Source: Planctomycetota bacterium
GTDB taxonomy: Bacteria; Planctomycetota; B15-G4; SIAN01
DNA: 64,000 nt
Direction of reading: 5' to 3'
Assembly: GCA_028289345.1 (NCBI GenBank)
Contig: JANQQL010000028.1
Span: 1 to 64,000 of the forward strand
The position numbers and the translations under genes are program-made. Of the stretch, positions 8,256 to 16,909 are shown piece after piece. The notes beneath the pieces were generated by a model. The model searched no databases. It saw nothing but the letters and a program-made list of their open reading frames with translations, and was not told the DNA's origin. Numbering within the stretch: position 1 is the first letter of the stretch; each line of letters starts with the position of its first letter.

Positions 8256-8983
8256 TGCACCACGACCGTTCGAGCTTTCAGCGCTCTTCCCAACACCGCG
8301 CTGACGGCGGCTTCCACCGGCAGGATCCGCTCCCCGAGCCGAGCAGGTTGGGCACCCGCGTCAACGAACCGGTCGATCTCCCGCGTCACGAAACCACCTT
8401 CGGGCCCCAGAATGATCGTGCACGGAGAAGCCAAGCAAACCGGAAGCTCTGTGGAGGCGCCCGGATGTGCCACGAAGACCGGCCCACCGGTGGTGCGGTC
8501 CGGTAGCTCATCGCCGACGAACTCCATGAAGAAGCGATGCAATCGGACTTCCGGGAGAATCGTGTCGACGGCCTGCTCCAGTGACTCCCGCAGGACCTGA
8601 TTCACCGACTCCGCTTCTAAGACAGGGCTCTGCCAGTAGCTTTTCTCCACGCGCCAGGAGTTGACGAGATCGATGCGCTTGACCCCGAAGCACGTCGCAG
8701 CGCGCAAAACCCGGCGCAACACTTTCGGACGAGGCAAGGCCAGAACCAATCCGACGCGGCTCGGCTCCGGCGGCGACTCACTCAGTACCGGTCGGAGGAC
8801 GGTTCTCTCGGGGGAGTGCTCGACGACCCGGCCCCGGCCGAGCTTGCCTCCCACTTCCCCGACCTTCACCCATTGTCCTGCCTGCACGCGGAGCACACGA
8901 TCCATGTGAACCGCTCGCCGGTCGCTCAAGACAACCGTCCCATCGGAGCGCTTTTCGTGACTCTGAAAGAGGACGACGTTCAT
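8252..8983 (-). CDS. rsmE: 16S rRNA (uracil-1498-N3)-methyltransferase
   Basis: The 243-residue SPOUT methyltransferase methylates U1498 of 16S rRNA with SAM. It has the N-terminal PUA-like region (SDRRAVHMDRVLRVQAGQ), the LALPRPKVLRRVLRAATCFG segment and the knot motifs LGPEGGF and LGERILPVEAAV near the C-terminus. The ATG at 8983 is chosen because homology starts there (NVVLFQS); the sequence just upstream has no good ribosome site and enters a repeat copy at 9008. Its stop overlaps the CoA-transferase start in ATGA. Confidence 0.9.
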   Translation of the reverse strand: MNVVLFQSHEKRSDGTVVLSDRRAVHMDRVLRVQAGQWVKVGEVGGKLGRGRVVEHSPERTVLRPVLSESPPEPSRVGLVLALPRPKVLRRVLRAATCFGVKRIDLVNSWRVEKSYWQSPVLEAESVNQVLRESLEQAVDTILPEVRLHRFFMEFVGDELPDRTTGGPVFVAHPGASTELPVCLASPCTIILGPEGGFVTREIDRFVDAGAQPARLGERILPVEAAVSAVLGRALKARTVVVQ

Positions 8984-9007
8984 GGAGGGTCCGAGATCGA
9001 GCGTCTC

Positions 9008-9168
9008 GCAGGCCGTTGGAAAGGGCCTCGGATGGTCCATCGAGAGGTTTTCGTCCCCTTCGAGGATTCGGACCGCAGGCGAATCGGTGGATTCGTCAAG
9101 GACTCGAGGGCGAAGACAGAGGCGAAAAGGTCCGATCGGGCGGCGAGAGACTGCTTCATTGGCCTGCT
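9008..9168. repeat. Full copy of the ~160 bp AGCAGGCC palindromic repeat
   Basis: This copy runs from GCAGGCCGTTGGAAAGGGCC to ...TTCATTGGCCTGCT and matches the copy at 60443-60602 along its whole length, including CCATCGAGAGGTTTTCG, GGACCGCAGGCGAATCGGTG and GGCGAAAAGGTCCGATCGG. The two halves are imperfect inverted repeats. Its right tip overlaps the TAG stop of the minus-strand gene at 9167. Confidence 0.8.
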
Positions 9169-9928
9169 AGTCCGGCACCTGCACCCGACCGCGAACATCC
9201 TGGTGTCGAATGCTGCCGCTCCCGTCATCGAGCACGATGAAATCCCCGCCCACGCCGGCCACCTCGATGGATCCCGAACCGTCGTCTTCGACCTTGACGT
9301 CCTGCTCGATTCCTCGCACCGAGATACTCCCGGAGCCGTCTTCCTTGATCACGACCGAACCATCGACGTCGCTGATCGAAATGCCGCCGGAGCCATCCTC
9401 GACCGTCACCACCCCTTGAATCGCGTGGACATCGATACTCCCCGAACCGTCCTCGATGAAGACGTCTCCGGCCACTTCTTCCACCGCGATCGACCCAGAA
9501 CCATCGAAGACCGACAGGCTCGCCACTCCAGTGATTTTCATGGCTCCACTGCCGTCCTCGACTTCGACCTCCAGGGTGTCCGGCACCAGCAGCTTCATGT
9601 CCAACTTGGCTCCCTGGTACCACTGGAACAACCCATCGGGAAGACTTGCCGCGACCAGAGCTCGATTGCCATCGCGTTTCGCGACGATCTCGACCTCCGC
9701 GAGAATGTCCTCACTCGAGGCGTAGGCGGTTCCCTCGATCTGCAGCTCTTGCAGTCCGGCGCGCCCTTCGATCACGAGGCTTCCGGCCGACGACTCCACT
9801 TCCAGCCAGGAAATCCCCTGGGCATCCATCACGACCGACCGCGCTTCCTCGTGGTCGAAGCGGTCGACCATGACCGTGGAACAGCTCAAAGCAACGAGCC
9901 CGGCCAGAATAACGATCGCGAGTTTCAT
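9167..9928 (-). CDS. Exported lipoprotein with seven DGSG beta-solenoid repeats (DUF4097-like)
   Basis: The 253-residue protein starts with a signal peptide and a short lipobox ending at Cys16 (LVALSC). The second half holds seven units of about 18-20 residues, each built as V-x-V-x-DGSGSI-x-V, with the motifs EDGSGAM, FDGSGSI, EDGSGSI, EDGSGGI, EDGSGSI, DDGSGSI and DDGSGSI. This pattern is typical of DUF4097/DUF2807-type parallel beta-solenoids, with DGSG at the turns. It is probably surface or periplasmic and may bind calcium or polysaccharide, but no enzyme motif is visible. The last residues are followed by a TAG that lies in the tip of the repeat at 9008-9168. Confidence 0.75.
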   Translation of the reverse strand: MKLAIVILAGLVALSCSTVMVDRFDHEEARSVVMDAQGISWLEVESSAGSLVIEGRAGLQELQIEGTAYASSEDILAEVEIVAKRDGNRALVAASLPDGLFQWYQGAKLDMKLLVPDTLEVEVEDGSGAMKITGVASLSVFDGSGSIAVEEVAGDVFIEDGSGSIDVHAIQGVVTVEDGSGGISISDVDGSVVIKEDGSGSISVRGIEQDVKVEDDGSGSIEVAGVGGDFIVLDDGSGSIRHQDVRGRVQVPD

Positions 9929-10224
9929 GAGGTCCCCCTCTCAGCACCTGCTCGGACGACGGACTGGCCGATCCGAGAATGGGAAATCGACTGCTCTGCG
10001 GCGCGGACGTGCGCGTCGGCGCACGCGGACGCGCGATCATAGCCGGGGAGGAAACCAGGGGTCATTCCGCGCCCCGCGGCCGCGGAGCGCCGCGCAGGTT
10101 CCTGGACTCAACCAGCGACCGAGGGAACTCCCCTAAGCATGGCGAGCACTCAGGTGAAGCCACTCTTCGAGTCTGGTCGAAAACAACTGCAACTCGTCGT
10201 CTCACACCGGAGCAGGAACCCTCT

Positions 10225-11256
10225 ATGGGACTCTTTCGCCGTCGCCCCAAGAAGCCAGAAGCCAAAGCCGAGCCCGCTCCCACCAAGTCCGATGTCGGCT
10301 TGATGTACGGCGGTCACGGTCGCGGCGAAGGCAACACCACCGTTTACGAAATCGATGTCTCGGAATTGACCTTCCGGGAGTGCAAGATTCTCGATCGCTC
10401 GGCCGAGCTCACCGCGCGGGAACGCGAGTGGTACCGGGAATTCGAGCGCAAGCTGGAGAAGAACGAGGTCGACTTGTCCCTGGTGCCCGCGGGGGCCGTG
10501 GACATCATGACCTTGCTGAACGATCCCGCTTGCTCGATTCCGAAGCTGGCCGAAGCCATCAATATCGAGCCGGTCCTCGCCGGCTCGGTGCTGGCGATGG
10601 CGAACTCGCCCCTGTTTCGGGGCACGACTGAGGTGACGGACATCCAGGACGCCGCGGTGCGGCTCGGTTTGAAGCAGCTGAAAATGGCCCTGATGACCGT
10701 GCTGATGAACAGCACCATGGTCAAGGGCAGCCCCTTCGAACAGTACTCGATCCTGGTTTGGAAGCACGCGCTGCTGGTGTCTCGGCTCTGCCAGGGCCTG
10801 GCCCGGCCCGCCAAGCTTGACCCGAGCGTCGGCTACTCCGCGGGCTTGTTCCACAGTGTCGGCAAGGTCGCAATCCTGACCGGGGCACGACACGTGAACA
10901 AGATGACCCAGGAGAAGGTGACTCCTCGCACGCTGCTCGAGCTTCTCCACGTGCACGGATATTCGATCAACCAAAAGACCATCGGCGAATGGAATCTGCC
11001 TCCCGAGGTGACCGAAGCGGTGAAGCACTACCGCGCCAAGCCGGGGTCCCGCTACGGAGGGCCCTACGGCACCCTGGTCGGACTGGCCACGGCGATCTGT
11101 CACAAGTTCGGGATCTGGGCCGAAGCACAGGAGATGGACCTGGAAGCCCATCCCGCCCTCGAGGTGCTGGACATCGGCAACCACCACCTGCCGCCTCTGT
11201 CCGAGCTGAATGCCCTGGCCGAGGAAATCGACCAGACCGCCTTCCAGTCGAACTAG
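10225..11256 (+). CDS. HDOD-domain signalling protein
   Basis: The 343-residue cytosolic protein begins with a short basic, Lys/Pro-rich stretch, then carries an HDOD domain at about residues 90-290. Recognisable parts are AGAVDIMTLLNDPACSIPKL, ILAGSVL-like helix packing (VLAGSVLAMANSPLFRG), DAAVRLGLKQL, and the degenerate HD region YSAGLFHSVGKVAIL. HDOD proteins lack catalytic metal ligands and act in signalling or stress regulation in many bacteria. The ATG at 10225 begins the conserved part; an upstream extension to 9979 would be unlike the family. Its TAG stop overlaps a repeat tip. No partner gene is evident. Confidence 0.8.
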   Translation: MGLFRRRPKKPEAKAEPAPTKSDVGLMYGGHGRGEGNTTVYEIDVSELTFRECKILDRSAELTAREREWYREFERKLEKNEVDLSLVPAGAVDIMTLLNDPACSIPKLAEAINIEPVLAGSVLAMANSPLFRGTTEVTDIQDAAVRLGLKQLKMALMTVLMNSTMVKGSPFEQYSILVWKHALLVSRLCQGLARPAKLDPSVGYSAGLFHSVGKVAILTGARHVNKMTQEKVTPRTLLELLHVHGYSINQKTIGEWNLPPEVTEAVKHYRAKPGSRYGGPYGTLVGLATAICHKFGIWAEAQEMDLEAHPALEVLDIGNHHLPPLSELNALAEEIDQTAFQSN

Positions 11257-11268
11257 CAGGCCGTTGAA
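11255..11268 (+). repeat. Tip of the AGCAGGCC repeat overlapping a stop codon
   Basis: AGCAGGCCGTTGAA follows the T of the HDOD gene's stop, so AG of the tip completes TAG. Only the tip is present, as at 6036. Confidence 0.55.
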
Positions 11269-11308
11269 TTCCTAGCCTCGTGCGTTGCCGTCGCTATCGT
11301 GCCCGGCC

Positions 11309-12991
11309 ATGAGCGAACGCATCGTCTATCACCTGAAGGACCTGCGGAAGTCCTTCGAACAGATCGAAGTCCTGCGCGGGATCACCCTGGCGTTCTTGGA
11401 GGGTGCCAAGATCGGTCTGATCGGCGCCAACGGAGCGGGCAAGTCGACCCTGCTGCGAATCGTTGCCGGTGAGGAAAAGGACTTCGAAGGCGAGGCCCAA
11501 GCCATCGCCGGGATCACCATCGGGTACCTGCCTCAGGAGCCGCTCCTGGACGAATCCCGGAGCGTGGGCGAGAACGTCAACGACGCGGTCGAGCACCTCC
11601 GCCAGGTGGAATCCCGCTACTACGAAGTGATGAATGCCCTCGGCGACGCGGAAGGCGACCAAGCGGCACGGCTCTCCGACGAGTACGACCGTCTGCAGCA
11701 CGAGATGGACTTCCGCGACCTGTGGAACTTGGACAGCTGGCTGGAGCAGGCGAAGTTCGCTCTTTGCCTCCCCGCGGACGACGTCTCGGTGTCGGTCCTC
11801 TCCGGCGGTGAGAAACGCCGCATCGCTTTGGTGAAACTGCTCATCGAACAACCGGACATTTTGTTGCTGGACGAGCCGACCAACCACCTGGACGCGGACA
11901 CGGTGGCTTGGCTCGAGAACCACCTCGCCAACTACAAGGGCACGGTGATCCTGATCACTCACGATCGCTACTTCCTCGACAACGTGGTCGGATGGATGTT
12001 GGAGATCGAGCACGGCCAGGGCACGCCTTACCAGGGCAATTACTCGGAATACCTGGAAGCCAAGCAACGCATTCTGGAAGTCAAACAGCAAGCGGACTCC
12101 CGTCTTGCCAAAAAGATGAAACGAGAGAAGGAATGGCTCGGCCGGGCCCCAGCGGCGCGGACCAGCCACAACAAGGCTCGCGTCCAGCGTTACCGCGAAA
12201 TGGCGGAGCAGCGCAAAGAACTCGCAGTCGACGAAGTCGACCTCCGCATCCCCCCGGGAGAACGACTCGGGGACCGAGTTCTCGAGGTAGAAAACCTCCA
12301 CAAGGGATTTGGTGACCGGGTGTTGATTCGCGAGCTTTCCTTCGAGCTGCCACCCGGAGCCATTCTTGGCGTGGTGGGAGCGAACGGAACGGGAAAGTCG
12401 ACGCTGTTGCGGATGATTCTGGGACAGGAGACCCCCGACTCGGGAAGGATCCGGATCGGCGACACCGTGCAACTCACCTACTTGGACCAATCACGCGCGA
12501 TCCTCGACGACACCAAAAGTGTCTACGACAACGTCACCGAAGGCAACGACCTCATTCGATACGGCAATGCCACCCTGGATGGGCGCGCCTATCTCGCCAA
12601 GTTCAACTTCAAGGGGGAGAACCAACAAAAGGTCCTCGGCGCCTGCTCCGGGGGAATGCGCAACCGTGCACTCATGGCGCGAATGCTGCGAGGCGGGGGC
12701 AATGTGATCCTGCTGGACGAGCCCACCAACGACTTGGACCTCGACACCCTGCGGGTCCTGGAAGATGCCCTGGAGCACTTCCCCGGCTCCGCCGTCGTCG
12801 TGAGCCACGATCGCTGGTTCTTGAACCGCCTGGTGTCCCACATCCTGGCGTTCGAAGGAGACGGCTACGTCAACTTTCACCACGGCACCTACGAGAGCTA
12901 CGTGGACTGGCGCCAAGAATGGCGCGAGCGGATGAACTTTCCCCCGGAATCCGCCGCCGGGCGCCATCGGCGCTTGCTCCGGACCAGCTGA
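11309..12991 (+). CDS. ettA: ABC-F translational ATPase, EttA-type
   Basis: The 560-residue protein has two ABC ATPase domains and no membrane segments; EttA binds the ribosomal E site and gates early elongation by energy state. Domain 1 shows Walker A GANGAGKST, signature LSGGEKRR and Walker B LLLDEPTNHLD. Domain 2 shows GANGTGKST and LLDEPTNDLD with the SHDRWF switch. The inter-domain linker and GTPYQGNYSEYLEAKQ match EttA rather than Uup or Sal types. The second signature reads CSGGMRNR instead of the usual LSGGERxR, so the conserved Glu is Met. The ATG at 11309 fits the family start but has no clear Shine-Dalgarno. Confidence 0.9.
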   Translation: MSERIVYHLKDLRKSFEQIEVLRGITLAFLEGAKIGLIGANGAGKSTLLRIVAGEEKDFEGEAQAIAGITIGYLPQEPLLDESRSVGENVNDAVEHLRQVESRYYEVMNALGDAEGDQAARLSDEYDRLQHEMDFRDLWNLDSWLEQAKFALCLPADDVSVSVLSGGEKRRIALVKLLIEQPDILLLDEPTNHLDADTVAWLENHLANYKGTVILITHDRYFLDNVVGWMLEIEHGQGTPYQGNYSEYLEAKQRILEVKQQADSRLAKKMKREKEWLGRAPAARTSHNKARVQRYREMAEQRKELAVDEVDLRIPPGERLGDRVLEVENLHKGFGDRVLIRELSFELPPGAILGVVGANGTGKSTLLRMILGQETPDSGRIRIGDTVQLTYLDQSRAILDDTKSVYDNVTEGNDLIRYGNATLDGRAYLAKFNFKGENQQKVLGACSGGMRNRALMARMLRGGGNVILLDEPTNDLDLDTLRVLEDALEHFPGSAVVVSHDRWFLNRLVSHILAFEGDGYVNFHHGTYESYVDWRQEWRERMNFPPESAAGRHRRLLRTS

Positions 12992-13277
12992 CCGGGTCCG
13001 CCCTCTCCGCTGTCGCCTCACGCCCCGGAGCGGAGGCGCTTCTGAACCAGGCCGCAGACCGGTCGTCGACGCACCCAGTCGGGCCAGCGAATCACTTCCT
13101 CCCCCCATCTTTCCGGTTCCTACTGCGGATCGATCCTCGTCGTAGATTTTCCGTTTTCTGGGCCCACCTTCGCCAAGAACTGTCGCGTGACGGGCCGAGC
13201 CAGGAAATCGCTCCTGGCATCGAGGCCTGGCGGGACGTCCCGCGGCCGTTCGGATCGAACCCAGAAAGGAATCTGTC

Positions 13278-15104
13278 ATGCGACCCCGGACCCTCCCCCG
13301 AACTCTTGGTCGGCTGGCGACAATCGGGTTGGGCTGTGTCTTCGCCTCCTCCCACGCGTCGGCCAATGTGGTGATCGCGGAATACGTCAACAGCAATCAC
13401 TTCGATTACCACATCCAGTACATGCCCGACCTCGACCAAAGAAGAACGGGCGTCTTCGGAAACGGCTCCTCCTACTGCGTGCCAACGTCCACCTTGAACA
13501 TGCTCTCCTACGCGGCCGAATGGGGTGTTGACGACATGGACCCAGGTCCGGGCGTCTACAACTTCGACGTCGGGTACAACGCGATGACGAATCACCTCGA
13601 CGATCTCGGCACTCTCATGGGGACCGGGATCAACTGTGGTGGGACTTGCATCAGCGACTGGCACGACGGTCTCGAAACCTGGATGGATGGCCAGCCATTG
13701 GTTGCCTATTCAGATTTCTACAACGCGAACTTCAGTCCCAAGGCCAGCGACCTCGCACTCATGGCGGCGTGGGGCGGCCTCGTGAGCTTCGCGTACGGCC
13801 GCTGGGACTTCAATCCGGCTCCCGTGCCAATCGTTGCCGGGCGGACCAGCGGACACGCGGTCACCATGATGTACGCCCACGCCGACGGCCCGGACGACAT
13901 GGCCCTCTGGGCACGCGATCCGGCGGACGAGGGCGTTGTCAACCTCAACAGCCAATCCCCCTGGGCTTACCAAATCTATGACGTCGTCGAGAACATGACC
14001 ATCCTCGGAGACCTCGACAATGACGGCTTGTTCAACCACGTCGAAGTGACGGTCCTCGACTACGACGAAGACGACCCACGCATGTTCATCATCGACTTCA
14101 TTCTCGCCTTGTTTCCAGCGGGAGGGTTCAGCTTCGACACCGTCCAAATGAACACGGTGTACCTGGGCGGGACCAACTTCACGACAGGCACGAATCCGAT
14201 TCATTTTTCCCCACCTTCAGGGAAGACCTTTCGAGACGCAGTCGTCCATCCAGCCATGCATTCTTTCTACGTGAGCTTCGATGGGCTCGCGAGTGAACCC
14301 GAGACCATCGCACACATCAATCGCGTCAATGGAACCCAAACCGAGATGTTCGAGCTCCGTGGCGCCTCGGAGCTCGCCATGGGACGGAATGGCGACCTGT
14401 ACATTTCCGCAGGGACCAGCATCCACCTGGCGCCTCGATCCGAGTTGGACAACTTGACGATCAGTAAGTCACTCCACCATGGAGGATCGGTCCAGGACAT
14501 GGTGTACCGTGACGACACCGATGAACTCATCGCCGTTTCCACCGCCGACCGCGAACTCCTGGTTCTGCCCCGGAACTTGGGAAGCGAGGTGGACCCTTGG
14601 TTTTCCTATCCCCTGCCGAACGTGGTTCCCACGTCTCCCGAGGCCAAGCTGTCGATTCACCCGAAGGATGGACGCATGGCACTGGTCACGTCGGCGGACC
14701 CCCAGTCGATCTACCTGCTGACCCTCGAGAACCCCGGCCCTCAAGGTCGAGTGAACGCTCAGCGAATTCAAACTCCGACGCTGATTGGCGATACCATCGG
14801 CGTCGACTTCGACGACCAAGGACACCTCCTGGCCACCCAAGACCACGGAACGGTGAACGAACTCCATCAGGTTTCTCAGACCCTGTGGCTGCCGGTGCCG
14901 AACTCTCGCTATGCACACCTGAACGTTCGGGGAGAGTTCCGCGTGGCCCGAAGCCGAACGTCTTACGACCCGGACGTGCATCGCGACGTCAACAACTTCA
15001 TTCCGATCGACGAGCTTCCCCAGATTGGCCGGCGCGTGTTCGACGGACCCCAGGACCACGTTCTGGACCGACGTCGGACCGCGGGAGGCCAAGGTCCTCG
15101 CTGA
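13278..15104 (+). CDS. Exported papain-fold (C39-like) protein with a C-terminal beta-propeller-like region
   Basis: The 608-residue protein has a signal peptide (cleavage near ASA-NV, residues 28-30). The N-terminal domain carries GSSYCVPTSTLNML (Cys67), TSGHAVTMMYA (His193) and WARDPADEG (Asp214), spaced like the Cys-His-Asp triad of C39-type cysteine peptidases. From about residue 300 the sequence turns into short repeats with phrases such as LAMGRNGDLYISAG and LSIHPKDGRMALVTS, suggesting a beta-propeller. AAAGGAA lies before the ATG. Protease activity is inferred from triad spacing only; a non-catalytic C39-like sensor is possible. Confidence 0.6.
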   Translation: MRPRTLPRTLGRLATIGLGCVFASSHASANVVIAEYVNSNHFDYHIQYMPDLDQRRTGVFGNGSSYCVPTSTLNMLSYAAEWGVDDMDPGPGVYNFDVGYNAMTNHLDDLGTLMGTGINCGGTCISDWHDGLETWMDGQPLVAYSDFYNANFSPKASDLALMAAWGGLVSFAYGRWDFNPAPVPIVAGRTSGHAVTMMYAHADGPDDMALWARDPADEGVVNLNSQSPWAYQIYDVVENMTILGDLDNDGLFNHVEVTVLDYDEDDPRMFIIDFILALFPAGGFSFDTVQMNTVYLGGTNFTTGTNPIHFSPPSGKTFRDAVVHPAMHSFYVSFDGLASEPETIAHINRVNGTQTEMFELRGASELAMGRNGDLYISAGTSIHLAPRSELDNLTISKSLHHGGSVQDMVYRDDTDELIAVSTADRELLVLPRNLGSEVDPWFSYPLPNVVPTSPEAKLSIHPKDGRMALVTSADPQSIYLLTLENPGPQGRVNAQRIQTPTLIGDTIGVDFDDQGHLLATQDHGTVNELHQVSQTLWLPVPNSRYAHLNVRGEFRVARSRTSYDPDVHRDVNNFIPIDELPQIGRRVFDGPQDHVLDRRRTAGGQGPR

Positions 15105-15163
15105 TCGACAAAGGATGTTCAAACTCAACGCCGTTCCCACTCACGTGGGAGTAGTGCCCCCTC

Positions 15164-15191
15164 GGGACCGTGGCCGGAATGCCGCGGTCCC
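15164..15191 (+). terminator. Possible transcription terminator hairpin
   Basis: GGGACCG (15164-15170) pairs with CGGTCCC (15185-15191), with an inner GGC/GCC pair. It lies between the stop of the plus-strand gene at 15104 and the convergent minus-strand gene ending at 15275. The T-run is poor. Confidence 0.5.
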
Positions 15192-15274
15192 TTCTCGTCA
15201 GGGCGTTGCGAGCGGGGTGACCACTCGCCCCGACGCGGCGCCTCGGCGGCAATCCGTTTGACTCGCCGACGCGG

Positions 15275-16675
15275 TCAGCGACCTCCGGGCGAGATCTCGT
15301 AACGCTCGCCGAGCTTCGGGACCATGCAACGAAAGCCACGTTGCCGCTCCAGCATCTCGGCAAGCTTCTGGGAGGCGTGCGGCTCTCCGTGATTCACGAA
15401 GGTCATCGAGGGCGGGGTTTTCATTCCTTCCAGCCAGCGCATCAGCTCCGCCGAGTCGGCGTGCGCCGACAGGCCGCTGAACTCTTCGATTCGGCAGCGC
15501 ACCGGAACGTCTCTGCCGTGAATGCGAATGCGCTTTTGCCCGTCACGGATTCGCCTTCCGCGAGTTCCGGCCGCTTGAAACCCGGCAAGAGCCAGAACAT
15601 TCTTCGGCTCGGGAAGGAGCCGGCGCAAGTGATGAAGCACTCGCCCCCCGGCCATCATGCCACTGCTGGAAAGAATCACCCGAGGGCCGTCCAACCCGTT
15701 CAAGCGCATGGACTCGTCCCGGGTCCGGTGCAAGTGCACGTGGCGCTCGAACAAGATGCTGTTGCCGGACCGCATCTCGACCTCTTCGAGACCGTGCTCT
15801 TCCGGATATCTCTGGTAGATCTTGGTGGCGTTGACCGCCATCGGGCTGTCCAGATGAATCGAGAACTGGGGAACGTCCGGCTTCTCCATCGCACGATGCA
15901 GCAGGTAGATCAACTGTTGGGCCCGGCCCACAGCAAAGGAAGGAATGAGCAAAGTCCCGCGCGACTTCCCGAGCTCTCGCAACATGCGAGCGAGCTGATC
16001 TTCGACATTGGCTTCGGGATGACGCCGGTCTCCATAGGTGGACTCCACGACTAGCGCATCGCAGTGGCCAGGCTCCTCTGGGTCCGGCACCAAAGGGGCG
16101 TCGTAACGTCCGACATCCCCCGAGAACAGAATCCGGCGCCGTGCAGCGTCGGTTCCGACCTCCAAGTCCACCATGCTGGAGCCGAGGATGTGACCCACCG
16201 GTCGAAAGCGAAATCGAACCTGCTCTCCAAGAGCGTGCCAGGTCCGATAGTCAACCACTTCGAAGAGGGACAAGGCACGCTCCGCATCTTTGCCCGTGAA
16301 CAGTGGGAGCGCTGGGTGGTGCTTCGAGTACCCCTTGCGATTGGCGTGCTCCGCGTCCTCTTCTTGAATGGCCGCGCAGTCTTTCAGCAACAGGTCGGCC
16401 AGGTCCGCGGTGGCGGGGGTGGCCCACACCTTGCCGCGAAACCCTTCCTTGACCAACCTCGGCAAGTATCCGGAATGGTCGATGTGCGCATGAGTGAGGA
16501 TCACGTGCCCCACCCCACCAGGATCGAACTCCGGACGATCCCAGTTGCGGAGCCGAAGCTTCTTCAGCCCTTGGAACAAACCACAATCGACCAGCACGCG
16601 GGTCTTGCCGGACTCCACCAGGGTTCGAGACCCGGTGACGGTTTCTGCGGCGCCGTGGAAGCTGAGAGTTGTCAT
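15275..16675 (-). CDS. MBL-fold beta-CASP RNA exonuclease (CPSF73-like)
   Basis: The 466-residue protein is a metallo-beta-lactamase nuclease of the beta-CASP group, probably acting on RNA. The zinc site THAHIDH spans residues 61-67, with further motifs GHILGSSM, FSGDVGRYD, VESTYGDR, the beta-CASP segments SFAVGRAQQ and LDSPMAV, and the late His in FSGLSAHADS and FVNHGE. This set matches the bacterial YSH1-like family (such as TTHA0252) rather than RNase J. It starts at the ATG at 16675 and faces the gene ending at 15104. No operon partner is evident. Confidence 0.9.
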   Translation of the reverse strand: MTTLSFHGAAETVTGSRTLVESGKTRVLVDCGLFQGLKKLRLRNWDRPEFDPGGVGHVILTHAHIDHSGYLPRLVKEGFRGKVWATPATADLADLLLKDCAAIQEEDAEHANRKGYSKHHPALPLFTGKDAERALSLFEVVDYRTWHALGEQVRFRFRPVGHILGSSMVDLEVGTDAARRRILFSGDVGRYDAPLVPDPEEPGHCDALVVESTYGDRRHPEANVEDQLARMLRELGKSRGTLLIPSFAVGRAQQLIYLLHRAMEKPDVPQFSIHLDSPMAVNATKIYQRYPEEHGLEEVEMRSGNSILFERHVHLHRTRDESMRLNGLDGPRVILSSSGMMAGGRVLHHLRRLLPEPKNVLALAGFQAAGTRGRRIRDGQKRIRIHGRDVPVRCRIEEFSGLSAHADSAELMRWLEGMKTPPSMTFVNHGEPHASQKLAEMLERQRGFRCMVPKLGERYEISPGGR

Positions 16676-16909
16676 CGCGACGACATTAGCGCGAAATCAT
16701 GAACGCCTCGCGCCCGGAGTTTGAGCGACGTCGAAAAGGCAACGAACCGCTTCGTTCAGGCAAAGAGCTGGGGCACGCGACGCGATCAGACGCCGCGAAC
16801 GGGCCGTGGAGACCGGCTTCCGGTCGCCGATCCAGGCATCTCGTTTCCGCACGACCGCGGACCCAGGGCGATCCCCGCGGATTGGATTCCCTCGGAAGTC
16901 TCGTCCAGA

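Noticed and set aside
11294..12490. Minus-strand open frame of about 398 codons opposite ettA
   Set aside because: It is antisense to a conserved ABC-F gene and shows no family features.
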